Shown here piece by piece: positions 31,013 through 40,000 of a DNA stretch of 64,000 nucleotides. Under the pieces are notes generated by a model that searched no databases, was not told the DNA's origin, and was given only the letters and a program-made list of their open reading frames with translations. How positions within the stretch are numbered: the first letter of the stretch is position 1; the number at the start of each line of letters is the position of its first letter. The position numbers and the translations under genes are program-made. Source of the DNA: Diacronema lutheri (taxonomy: Eukaryota > Haptophyta > Pavlovophyceae > Pavlovales > Pavlovaceae); NCBI GenBank assembly GCA_019448385.1, contig JAGTXO010000009.1:806001-870000 (forward strand). The letters are read 5' to 3'.

Positions 31013-32533
31013 ATGGCGCTCGCGCTCGCGCTGCTTGCGGCGGCGGGCTGGGTGAACATGCCGTTCACCAATCGCGAAGAGCTGCGCAGCATTCGCTGGT
31101 CGATGCCCGAGAACTCGACGTCGCTCGCCGGGCTCGGCGGCGGCATCACATTTGCGATCTCCGACGACTTTTGCAGCCTGATGGTGGCGCGCTTCTCGGA
31201 GAACTACCTGCTGCGGCGCGTGCCCAACCCGCTGCAGTTTGTTTCGTGTGAAGACATCAACGACTCGATTAAGCGCGCGATGAACACGTGGTCTGACAAC
31301 TCGGCGTTCATCAAATTTGTGACGACCGCGTGCGACACGTCGCGCTCCGACCGGCGCAAGTGCACACCCGAGCTGCTGATCAGTACGTCGCCGCGCACGA
31401 GCGCAATCGGGGAGCGCGTTGCCGCGTTTGTGCTGCATCAACCTGAGGGCGGCATGTACGGCAGGCAACCGATCACGACCGCGGGCGTCGTCGCGCGGGA
31501 CGAGCTCGAGATCACGCAGGCCGAGCTCACGTTCGTGCTCGACGTGTGCTGGTTCATGGACCCGACCTTTTGCTCGCAGTTCCACCTGGCGCTGGTCGAC
31601 TTTGCCTCGACGACCACCGTCGTGCGCATGATTCTCCTCCTCTCGTGGATCATCGCTGCGGTTGTGTTCGCCTTCCGCGTGGGAAAATATTTGACCGCGT
31701 ATGCGCACGGCGGGTGGGACGGGATCTCGGTCGAGATGGACCGGACCGAGGCGAAGCTGTGGCACTCACTGTTCATGATCTTCTTCCTGATTACGCCGCC
31801 CGCCTTCTACTTCTTCGTCTACCTCCCGTGCATCGAGTGCTACGACTTCGAGTCGGCGATGACGCATGAGCTGGGCCACGTGCTCGGGTTCGCGCACCCG
31901 GACGAGTTTCCGGACGTGGATCGGATGGCGCTCAAGCCGCTCTCGCTGCGCACGTGCAAACTCAATGGGCCGGCCGACTGGCTCGCCAGCAAAGCTGTCG
32001 GTTACATCGCCGACCAGGACGACGATGTGCTCCCGAGCCGCCCGTCCGATTCGGCAGACAGCGTCATGTACTCACTTACGACGTTCCGGTCGCGCTCCTG
32101 CCTGACAGACAACGACCTGGACGGCTTGAACTACCTGTACCCGTCGTGCGACAAGACGGTCGTGCGCCAACCGCCCTCGCTCTGCGTCAAGGCGCAGCGC
32201 AACATCGGGTGGCTGCGTCTCGCGGCGACGATCGCGATCCCGTTCGTCGCCGCGGTCGCGTCGACGATAGCCACCTCGCAGCTCCTCAACCGTCGGCTGC
32301 GTCGCCGAGCCTCGTCGCTCCGGCTGCAGGAGGCGGTCGTGCGCACGCTCGCGCAGCGCCGGATCTGGGACATGGAGCGCAACGAGCGCCAGCTGCTCAG
32401 CCAGAACAAGCTGCTCAAGGAGCGGCGAGCGGCGAGCGGCGCGTCGGCCGTAGACAGCGACGCGGGCACTGGGCTGGTGATGGCGACGCGCGACTTCACG
32501 CAGGTCGAGCTGAGCCAGCTGCTGCGCACGTGA
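31013..32533 (+). CDS. Membrane matrixin-type metalloprotease, copy B
   Basis: A 506-residue intronless paralogue of copy A. Signal peptide at residues 1-13 (ALALALLAAAGWVN). The first half of the catalytic domain holds GLGGGITFAISDDFCS and DINDSIKRAMNTWSDNSAF. Membrane helices fall near 203-223 and 251-271. The zinc motif HELGHVLGFAH is at 285-295, the Met-turn SADSVMYSLTTF has Met352, and CLTDNDLDGLNYLYP matches the end of matrixin domains. A third helix near 396-425 precedes a charged, Arg/Leu-rich cytosolic tail. With a signal peptide plus two helices, both halves of the protease domain end up on the same (lumenal) side, which is compatible with folding. Metzincin membership is well supported; the biological role is unknown. 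Confidence 0.85.
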   Translation: MALALALLAAAGWVNMPFTNREELRSIRWSMPENSTSLAGLGGGITFAISDDFCSLMVARFSENYLLRRVPNPLQFVSCEDINDSIKRAMNTWSDNSAFIKFVTTACDTSRSDRRKCTPELLISTSPRTSAIGERVAAFVLHQPEGGMYGRQPITTAGVVARDELEITQAELTFVLDVCWFMDPTFCSQFHLALVDFASTTTVVRMILLLSWIIAAVVFAFRVGKYLTAYAHGGWDGISVEMDRTEAKLWHSLFMIFFLITPPAFYFFVYLPCIECYDFESAMTHELGHVLGFAHPDEFPDVDRMALKPLSLRTCKLNGPADWLASKAVGYIADQDDDVLPSRPSDSADSVMYSLTTFRSRSCLTDNDLDGLNYLYPSCDKTVVRQPPSLCVKAQRNIGWLRLAATIAIPFVAAVASTIATSQLLNRRLRRRASSLRLQEAVVRTLAQRRIWDMERNERQLLSQNKLLKERRAASGASAVDSDAGTGLVMATRDFTQVELSQLLRT

Positions 32534-32579
32534 GCTGTAGGGATATAGCTTGGGTGCAAAAGATGTTCCTTCCTAGACT

Positions 32580-32599
32580 CCCCCCCCCCCCCCCCCCCC
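32580..32599. repeat. C20 homopolymer between convergent genes
   Basis: Twenty C in a row in the 76-bp gap between the copy B stop (32531) and the phosphorylase-like stop (32610, opposite strand). Confidence 0.95.
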
Positions 32600-32609
32600 A
32601 CAACCAAAG

Positions 32610-34724
32610 CTATCGCCGCCTATCCGCGGCAAGATCGGCGCCGCGATCAGACGCCGCCCAGTCGCGCGCGCCGAACGGCTTGCTGCGCGCGTCGAAGAGC
32701 CGCAGCAGCACGCGCGCCGCCGCCTCCGACGCGCGCGCTTTGGCAAGCACCTCGTACGTTCCGCGCTCGTCCTCTCGCAACCAGTCCGGCGACTCGCGCC
32801 ACGTGTTGTACTCGCGCACCAAGTGCACGGGCTCGTGCGTGTACCCGGCGTTTGCTCTGATGTTGACGAACGGGATCGGGCGATCGAGGTAACGTTCGCG
32901 CACGGCGAGCACGGACATCCAACCTGCGCCTTCCATCGCGGACACGGCGACGGGCGGCGCTTTTGGCCTCGCCTCGCCCTTGGCGGCGTACGCGTTGCCG
33001 ATCGCGTCCTGCACCGCGCGCCGCGCCGTCTCGTCATACGGCGCGCCGCGCCTGTGCGCGCACGCGCGCACGCGCGGGCGCGGGCGCGGCGCGGCGTGAG
33101 CGGTTTTCACGGTGCGCCGATCTTTGCGCGGCGTGCGCGGCCTGCGCGCGCGGCCTGCACGTGCATGCCCGGTGCACGCCCGTGCACGAGCGTGCGCGCG
33201 TGCGCGCTTGCGCGCGTACCAGTGCGTCTCGCTCGATGCCTCCGCGCACTCGTCGTTTCCCAAGATGAGCGGCGTGTCGCGCAGCACGGCAAGGTAGTCC
33301 TGGCCCGTGCCGTCGGACATGGCCTTCCAATACCTGCCGACGAGCTCCTTGAGCTCGCCGCCGAGGCGCTCGGGCGGCGAGTCGGAGAGCGCGCTCGCGT
33401 GCGTCAGCTCGACGAGGGAATCCCATTGCGACCAGTACTCGCAATTAGCGGCGTCGGTACCCGGCAGAATGAGCGGCGTAACCGCCGGCGGCACGAACGC
33501 CTCGGGCGGCGTGACCTGCGGCGGTAGACGGTCGCGCGAGCCGATCTCGACGGCGCCCGCCCCGCTGCCCGCGTCGGGCGACGGCTCGTCGTCGTCGCCG
33601 TCCGCGTCCACACGCGCCGTCGGCGCGCCGGGCTTCGCACCGCCGCCATCGTTGTCGTCGTTCTCGTCCGCGCCCGCGGCGGGCGCGAGCGCACGAGCCG
33701 CGGCCCCAGGCGCGAGCGGTGGCGCGGCGGGCGCCGCGCCGGCGTCGGCGGGCGCTGGCTCGCCGAGCCGGGGCGAGCGTTGCGTCGATCCGAAGCTGCG
33801 CGCGCTCGCCACGTCTGCGACCGCCGGCGGCCAGCGGAGGCGGGAAAGCGGCGACTGCGCGCCGGCGACGCGCGAGGCACGCACCTCGCAGTGCAGCTTG
33901 CGGCACGCCGACCACCACGGCGTCGAGTCGGGCAAGAAGGAGGCGCGGTCGTCGTCGTCGGCGCACCGTTGGCAGTCCCAGGAGGCCGCAACCGCCGAGA
34001 CGCAAATGTCGCCGATCAGCGTGAGCTTGACGGCGGGTCCGGCGTCCGGGAAGGGCTCGAGGGCGGGCGCGGCCTTGGAGCAATTGTTCGTCGAGTCAAT
34101 CACACCGCCCGCGCGCGGCGAGAAGCGCGCCGTGCCCACGTAGATCACCTCGAGGATGAGCCGTCCATACAGCCGCAAAAGGTCGGACATGCACACCGCC
34201 GCGCGGTCGCGGCCGGGCGAGGTGAGGACGAGGAGGACCTTGTGCCCGCGGAGCGTGCCGTGCACCACACGGTCGCAGAACACCTGGTGCACCTCGGGCG
34301 ATGTGGAGCGCATCTCCGCCTCGATGAGCGCGGCGTCGCGGCTGTCGAGCCGCGCGAGCACGACCGAGAGGCTCGGCCGCGCGCCTGAGTCGTTCGGGCA
34401 GTCGGTGCCGAGCGTGCACACGTACCCCCACTCGGAGCTCGAAATGTTCCAATTCCACAGGCACGGGAACGAGCCGTAAATGCACGGCACGAAGCGGCCG
34501 GTGGCGTATGGGTCGGAGCCGGTCGGCGTCACGCCGATCCCGTACTCGTTGTAGTTTTTCAAGAGGAGTGCGACGACGGAGACGACGAGCGCGATGGCGA
34601 GCGACGCGATGGCAAAAAGCACGATCGCCACGGCCGTGCGCGACAGCTCGAACCAGCAGCACTGCCCCTGCGTCGAGTTGTCGAGGAGCAGCGGCTCCGA
34701 GTCGGGCGTTCGACGTGGCGCCAT
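32610..34724 (-). CDS. Membrane-anchored nucleoside-phosphorylase-superfamily protein
   Basis: Exons 34724-33220 and 33051-32610 are joined across a 168-nt intron (TG|GTACGC...CAG|G, phase 2) that gives ETHWRGAPYDETARRAV. The product is about 648 residues. A single membrane helix at about 30-56 (TAVAIVLFAIASLAIALVVS) makes it type II. The lumenal part resembles purine-nucleoside permease/phosphorylase proteins: HKVLLVLTSPGRDRAAVCM, VIYVGTARFSPRAGGVI, LTLIGDICVS, then DTPLILGNDECAEASSETHW and VSAMEGAGWMSVLA with PFVNIRANAGYTHEP. The MEGxGW and NxRxxxxY elements match the C-terminal part of that superfamily. A 150-residue Pro/Ala/Asp-rich insertion splits the fold. Ligand and activity are not predictable. 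Confidence 0.65.
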   Translation of the reverse strand: MAPRRTPDSEPLLLDNSTQGQCCWFELSRTAVAIVLFAIASLAIALVVSVVALLLKNYNEYGIGVTPTGSDPYATGRFVPCIYGSFPCLWNWNISSSEWGYVCTLGTDCPNDSGARPSLSVVLARLDSRDAALIEAEMRSTSPEVHQVFCDRVVHGTLRGHKVLLVLTSPGRDRAAVCMSDLLRLYGRLILEVIYVGTARFSPRAGGVIDSTNNCSKAAPALEPFPDAGPAVKLTLIGDICVSAVAASWDCQRCADDDDRASFLPDSTPWWSACRKLHCEVRASRVAGAQSPLSRLRWPPAVADVASARSFGSTQRSPRLGEPAPADAGAAPAAPPLAPGAAARALAPAAGADENDDNDGGGAKPGAPTARVDADGDDDEPSPDAGSGAGAVEIGSRDRLPPQVTPPEAFVPPAVTPLILPGTDAANCEYWSQWDSLVELTHASALSDSPPERLGGELKELVGRYWKAMSDGTGQDYLAVLRDTPLILGNDECAEASSETHWYARKRARAHARARACTGHARAGRARRPRTPRKDRRTVKTAHAAPRPRPRVRACAHRRGAPYDETARRAVQDAIGNAYAAKGEARPKAPPVAVSAMEGAGWMSVLAVRERYLDRPIPFVNIRANAGYTHEPVHLVREYNTWRESPDWLREDERGTYEVLAKARASEAAARVLLRLFDARSKPFGARDWAASDRGADLAADRRR

Positions 34725-35048
34725 GGCGGCTTTTGATGACCGGCAAAACCTTCCCAGTTCCCACTTCCGCCCTCATCAAACCGAGGGCCAACCTGTCAAG
34801 CGGGCGGGCGGTTTGGACGTTCGGAGCAGGTTGAGGCAGGCGCGTTCCGAAACAAGCCCCTCGCGTCGGTGTCGCAGCTCCCGCACGTGGCCGCCCAAAG
34901 CCAGCGCGAAGGCGCCCGTTCGGTCCGCGGCGGAGCAAGGGCTGTCTGTCCAAGCCCGAGAGGGAGTCGGTGACCAAAGTCGGGACAGCGCTTTCCCAGA
35001 CTTTCCGGTTCCATCGTCCACCGACCGCCTCCCGCCTCGTCGATCAAC
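34725..35048. promoter_or_regulatory. Divergent intergenic region
   Basis: 324 bases between the phosphorylase-like start (leftward) and the candidate selenoprotein start (rightward). An ATG at 34724-34730 opens short rightward frames of Arg/Ser-rich composition that I do not accept as genes. No TATA-like sequence is obvious. Confidence 0.35.
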
Positions 35049-35333
35049 ATGGCGCAGAAGGCCGCGAGCACGTTCATCGTCACCTTCGGCTCGAGCTGAG
35101 ACGGCGGGCTGCAGGAGCGGGATGCAGCGATACGGTTCATTCGCGAGATCCTCCCCGACGCCGAGGTTCAAGCCAAGCTCGCGCACACGTCGTCCGTCAC
35201 GATCACGTCGGGTACCGGCGTGACGGTCTGGTCGGGCGCGCAGCGCTCGCTGTACCGCAAGTACGGCTGGCCTGCGCAAAAGGACATCCAGGCGCGCCTC
35301 GAGATGTACAAGGAGGACGTCCTCGGCATGTAG
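35049..35333 (+). CDS. Candidate small selenoprotein (TGA at codon 17)
   Basis: From ATG 35049 the frame reads MAQKAASTFIVTFGSS, TGA (35097-35099), then DGGLQERDAAIRFIREILPD, EVQAKLAHTSSVTITSG, TGVTVWSGAQRSLYRKYG and WPAQKDIQARLEMYKEDVLG, stopping at TAG 35331. The product would be 94 residues with selenocysteine 17. The frame after the TGA keeps the strong GC3 codon bias of real genes and has no other stop. A beta strand, the Sec after a Gly-Ser-Ser loop, a helix and a strand pair resemble the Rdx/SelW topology, but the usual Cys three residues before Sec is Gly here. A SECIS-like hairpin lies 92 nt after the stop. Alternatives are a pseudogene, or a sequence error changing a Cys/Trp codon. 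Confidence 0.6.
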
Positions 35334-35871
35334 GCGCGCGCGCGCGCGCGCCGCGGCTCGTCCGCCACCGCTGCTTGTGCGGCTGCAAAACGAGTGAGGG
35401 CCAAGGCCATCCGCGGGGACAGACATGACGGCGCGCTGCGCAGGCCCTCACCGGGGCAGCAGCGCGCCCGACCTAGCCTGTGCGTCATGCGCTGCCGCCG
35501 ACTTAGCCCCCCGCTCGGGCGGGGTCGAGGCGCGCATGGTCGCGTCAGGCCGTTCCCTGCGTGGATGCGCCGCGGCGCTCGCGTGCGGTCGCCGACCACC
35601 GGCGGGCCGCGGCAGCGAAGCCCGGGGCCGAAACTCGGGTGCCCGAGCTCGGGGGCGAGGGGGGGGGGGGGTCTCGGCCGTGAGCTCGGCACGCAAAGAC
35701 GTTGTCGACGTGATTGATACTAAAGGTATTATTCGCCATATGTATTATTCGCCATCAGCCCCATTCCCTCCGTGTAAAAATTAGAAAAAGTCGCGAACAA
35801 AAAGTGGCTGCAAAGGGAAGTTCGGGAACAGCTGGCCGTGTCGGTTACGCGTCGTGCGTGGGGACGGCCGC
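35334..35871. other. 3' region of the candidate selenoprotein and AT-rich promoter of the next gene
   Basis: Contains the SECIS-like hairpin, a G-run at 35658-35670 and, from 35702, a clearly AT-richer stretch. That stretch has TATTATTCGCCAT twice in near tandem (35727-35752) and GTAAAAATTAGAAAAAGTCG before the start at 35872, probably the promoter of the ciliary-type gene. Confidence 0.45.
35425..35472 (+). promoter_or_regulatory. SECIS-like element
   Basis: ATGA at 35425-35428 and CGAC at 35469-35472 can form the non-Watson-Crick quartet (tandem G-A pairs). Immediately inside are GGCGCGCTGC (35430-35439) and GCAGCGCGCC (35459-35468), a perfect 10-bp helix. A 19-nt apical region follows in which GCCC and GGGC could form a short mini-stem. 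The weak point is that the usual unpaired AA (or CC) of the apical loop is not clear. A flanking ACAG/CTGT could continue helix I. Confidence 0.5.
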
Positions 35872-36375
35872 ATGGCGTCCGTTGCGTGGGGCGCGCTGTT
35901 CAAGATCAACCGCGATGACGCACACATCGCCGAACGAATCAAAGCGTTCGACCGTCCGCAGCGCCGGGGACCGCAGCCGCAGATCCCCGGGCCCATCTAC
36001 GCGCAGGTCGTCCACGGGCGCGCGCCAGCACCCGCGGAATACCCGACGCTCGCAAAGCCATACCCGTGGGTGAGCACAGCGGCGGAGGACAGGCAGCGGC
36101 TTGCGGACCCCATCGTCGGCTACATTGGCCACCGTCCGCGAAAGCGCGAGGCCTTCTCGCAGAGCACCTTCCTCCCGATTAACCAGAACGCGTCGATCGT
36201 CACAAACCCGTGGCGCTCGACAGCCTCCGTCAACTTCACCGGCCACAAGGAGGAAGTCACACGCCTCGCGCACGGCAGGTCGCAAAGCCAGTCCGCCCGG
36301 TGGGATACGATGCGCACCTTCAGCGCTTCACGGGCTTCGGTCGGCGCACTGCCGACGCTTTCGGGGAGGGTATAG
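35872..36375 (+). CDS. Probable ciliary microtubule-associated small protein
   Basis: A 167-residue protein from the ATG at 35872 (ASVAWGALFKINRDDAHIAE). It contains PIVGYIGHRPRKREAF and INQNASIVTNPWRST, then VNFTGHKEEVTRLAHGRS. The short GYxGHxP motif and the Pro/Arg/Tyr-rich, poorly structured composition resemble ciliary microtubule inner proteins (CIMIP2/FAM166-like). That resemblance is by motif only. No membrane segment or signal peptide. The promoter side is AT-rich. The TAG stop at 36373 is only 16 bp from the stop of the convergent Fanzor-fusion gene. Confidence 0.45.
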   Translation: MASVAWGALFKINRDDAHIAERIKAFDRPQRRGPQPQIPGPIYAQVVHGRAPAPAEYPTLAKPYPWVSTAAEDRQRLADPIVGYIGHRPRKREAFSQSTFLPINQNASIVTNPWRSTASVNFTGHKEEVTRLAHGRSQSQSARWDTMRTFSASRASVGALPTLSGRV

Positions 36376-36391
36376 AGGGTTCTTCCGAACC

Positions 36392-39300
36392 CTACGCAGC
36401 CCCCGTGGGAGCTTGAGCCAGCGTGTTCCGGAACGTGTTTTGCGTCGATACGGGCTGCAGCCGCGCCGCCTGCGCGCGAGCTGTGAGTGCGAGGATGGGC
36501 GCTCGGGGCGCCGGGTGTCGCGGGGGTGCCGCACATGGCGGCCCAAAGCGGCCGCCTGTCGCGGCGAGCGATCGCGGGTCGTGCACGTTGTGCCGACTGT
36601 CGGCGCAGGCGACGCCGCCCGCGGTCGCATCGAGCGACGCGTCGCCCAGCGCGCCTCGCGCCGCGGGCCAGCTGGCCGTCGGCGGCGTCGCGCTGGGCCT
36701 TGGCGGCTGCACGTGGGTGGCTGTGGGCGCCTCGTCGGGTCCGCCTGGCCGGCAAGCCGCGCCGTCGCACGTCGGCGAGAGCGCGTCGTCCGTTGCACCT
36801 CTGCCGCTCCGACCCCGACCGCGCCCGCCACTCGCCGCGCCGCGCGCGGCAGCCGCACCGCGCCCACCGCGCGCGCCACCTCCACTGCGCGCGCCGCGCG
36901 CAGCGCCGCTGCCGCCGCTGCCGCCCTGGCTGCCGCGGCCGCCGTCGCCGCCGTCGTCGCCGCCTTCGTCGTCGTCTTCGTCACCGTCGTCGCCGCCGCC
37001 AGCATCGCCGCCGCCGGCGTCCGCCGCTCCGTGGCGCACGTCGTGCGTGCGCTCCTGCTCGTAGGCCACGCCCCACAGCCGCGCGACCTTGGCGAAGCGC
37101 GTGCGCTCGGACGTGATCTCGTCGCACCACTGCTCGCCGGCGGCATGGTACGCGACCATGTCCAGGACGTCGTAGTAGATGTTGCGCGCCGCCGTGAAGT
37201 CGCGCTGCAAGAAGGCGTTGCACCCGGAGCAGAAGGCGATGCGGCGGACGTCGCGCTGCCCGCCGGTCGGACGTGCCACGCGCACCTTTGCGTGGTCGAG
37301 CTGCGCGCAGCAGCGCTCGCGCCTGCGCCCGCCGGCGGCGCCGGCATCGGCGCCAGCGGCGGGCGCCGCGGCGGCCGGCGGTCCGGCCGCAGCGGCGTTC
37401 CCCTCGCCGCTCGCAGCGCAGCCACCGCACGTCGCGTCGCGCGGCGCGGCGGGGCCGGCGGCGCGCGCCTTGGCGCGGAAGACCGAGCAGCACTTGCTCG
37501 ACAGCGGCTCGGGCACAAACGTCGTCGCGACGCCGAGCTTGCGCAACGCGCGCAGCAGCCCGACGCCGAGCGCAGGCGCGGCGCCGCGCGCAAAGCCGCC
37601 GCCGCGCGAGCGGTGGAGGAAGTCGCCGCAGGCGACGAGCAGCTGGTCCGGACGCAGCCCGACGTCGGTCGCGTGCGCCTTGACAATCCGCGCCGCCGCC
37701 GCCGCCGCCACCGCGCGCCCGCACATGGCCGAGCGCGCGTTCGAGCGCAGCTGCGCCGGCGTCGCGTACACGGGCGCGGTCTCGGCGCGCATGCGCGCGC
37801 GCGCATTGTTGTAACCGAGCAGCTGGTTCGCCTCGGTCGCCGTGTGTCCGACGTGCGCCGCGCGCAGCGCTGCCTCGAGCGACGCCGCCGTCGGCCCCGC
37901 GCCGGCGCCGCCGGCCGGTGGCACGCCGAGCGGCGCGTGGCGCCTGCGCTCAAGCGCCGCGCGCGCGCGCGCGTGGCCGGCGCGGTGCGCGCGCGCCGCC
38001 TGCGAGATGGTCACCGAGATGGGCGCGAGGCCTTGCCCGCCCGGCTCGTACGTCACCTGCGCGCGCGCGCCCGGGTCGATGACGACGAGCTTGAGCTTGT
38101 GCTCCTTGAGCGCCTCGCTCAGCTCGGCGGTCGTCGCGAGGTCAAGCGGCCCGTTCGGGTCGCGCCACCGGTCGAGGCAGGTGCGATCGCGCAGCGGTGC
38201 GGGCTCGAACACGCGAGCGACGAGGTTCACCTTCTGCCCGTCGCACAGCGCGTACAGCACGGGCTGCCGGCCGGCCGCCGCCTGCGCGGGCAGGGGCTCC
38301 GAAGCGACGTACGTCTCGCGCTCCGCCGCGGTGAGCGTGTTTGGCGGCAGCTCCTCGAGGGCGTAGCGGAAGGCGCGGATGGACACCTTGAAGAAGCGTG
38401 CAAAGGCGCGCATGCTCACGCGCGGGTCGCCCCACGGCCATTCTCTCGAGTCATCCGGCCGCAAGCGCTCGCCCTCGGCGGTCACCAACGTGGCGAGCTC
38501 GGCGTCCAGCGCGTGCCGCTCGTCGGGGGTGAGGAGACGGTAGAGATCGTGCGCGTGGAACGCGACGCAGCGCGGCACCTGGTCGCTTCGCCGCGGGCAG
38601 ATGGCGTGCGGCGGCGGCCTGCCACGGATGCGCGTGTAGAAGAGCGCGAGGCGCGCGACAAGAGCGACGCTCTCCGCTGCGTGCTTGTCCTGCGGGCCGC
38701 CGTGCGCGCCGCGCGACACGGGGTTCGGCCGCCATGCGCGCCGCGCGCGCATCGCCCGTCGCGCGCCCGTCGCCCGGCCACACGGCCGACCGCTCGCGCG
38801 CCGCGGCGCGCACCTTGTGGAAGAAGTAGCCGGTCTTGTACCGCAACGTGCGGGTCGCGCCCTTGCCGTCGGTCTCCTCGTACGTGTACTGGACGTCCTT
38901 GAGCACGAATTGGCCGAGGTGCTCGCGGAGGGCGAGAGGAAACCGATCCCTCTGCGCAATATCGCCCTCCCACACAGAGTGGGCGAGCTCGCGCGCGCGC
39001 CTCTCGCGCTTCTTGGCGCTGCCGCCGCTGCCGCCGTCGATCGCGTGCTGCCCGTCGAGCGCGGCGCGGATGAGCTTGCGCAGCAGTAGCCACGCGACGC
39101 GGCGCGGCTGCTCTTGGAACGCCGTCGCCATCTGCGTCGCCTCGTGATCCCTCGCGTAAGTGAGCGAGTTGCCTTGTTGCGACGGCGGCGTGTGCCCCTC
39201 GAAGACGCGCCGGGCCGACGGCGCGAGCGACGCGCGCGCGGCTTGCGTGGCCTCGACTGGCGGGCGACCGCCGTGCCTCGGGTTGGGCGGCGAGACGACG

Positions 39301-39969
39301 TGCAGGGCGGCCGTGCACAGCGTCTCGCCCACGGCCAAAAGTCGCGCGGGCAGGCCGCCCTCGGCCGGCATGCCCAGGAGCACGCGGTCGGCGAGCGTGT
39401 CGTACGCCTTGATCACGTCCTCGTGCATCTTGCGCGCGGCGTCAGAGAGGCGCGCGCGCTTCTCGGCGCTGATGAAGGCGTGCGGCCCGAGCGGGATCGC
39501 CCTGACGATCTCGCGCAGGTGCGGCGGGCGCTGCAGGACGGAGGTCTTGGCGCCACGGCGAAGGCTGTCGACGGGGACGCCGGCCGCGGCGGCGGCGGAG
39601 CTGGCGGCGCCCGAGCCGACGCCGCCCGCCCCGCCCGCGCCCGGCGCGCGCGCAGCATGCTCGGCGCTGCGCGCGCGCGCGGGCGCCTTGCCACCGCGCG
39701 TGCGCTTGGCCTGGCCAGGCGGCGCGTCGTCCTGCTCGGCGCGCGCCCGCCTCGTGCCGCCGCCCGCGCCCGCGCCCGCCCCGCCGCCGCCGCCGCGCCC
39801 GGCGCCGCCGCCGCGCGCGCCGCCGCCACGCCCACGCCCTTGCCCACGCCCTCGCTTTGCGCCCGGCGCGCCCGCCTGCCCTGCCGGCCGCTTGCCCGGC
39901 GCGCCCCCGCCGGTGCGGCCGCCGCGGCTCGCAGACCCGCCGCCGCCGCCTCTGGCCCTATCATCGTCA

Positions 39970-40000
<31 letters not shown>

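Noticed and set aside
36376-36393. Hairpin AGGGTTC-TTCC-GAACCCT between convergent stops as a terminator or element end
   Set aside because: Only a 7-bp stem, no partner copy at 47-51 kb, and eukaryotic genes do not use such terminators.
36101-38902. 933-codon plus-strand ORF over the Fanzor region
   Set aside because: Arg/Ala-rich composition without domains; it mirrors the minus-strand gene in GC-rich DNA.
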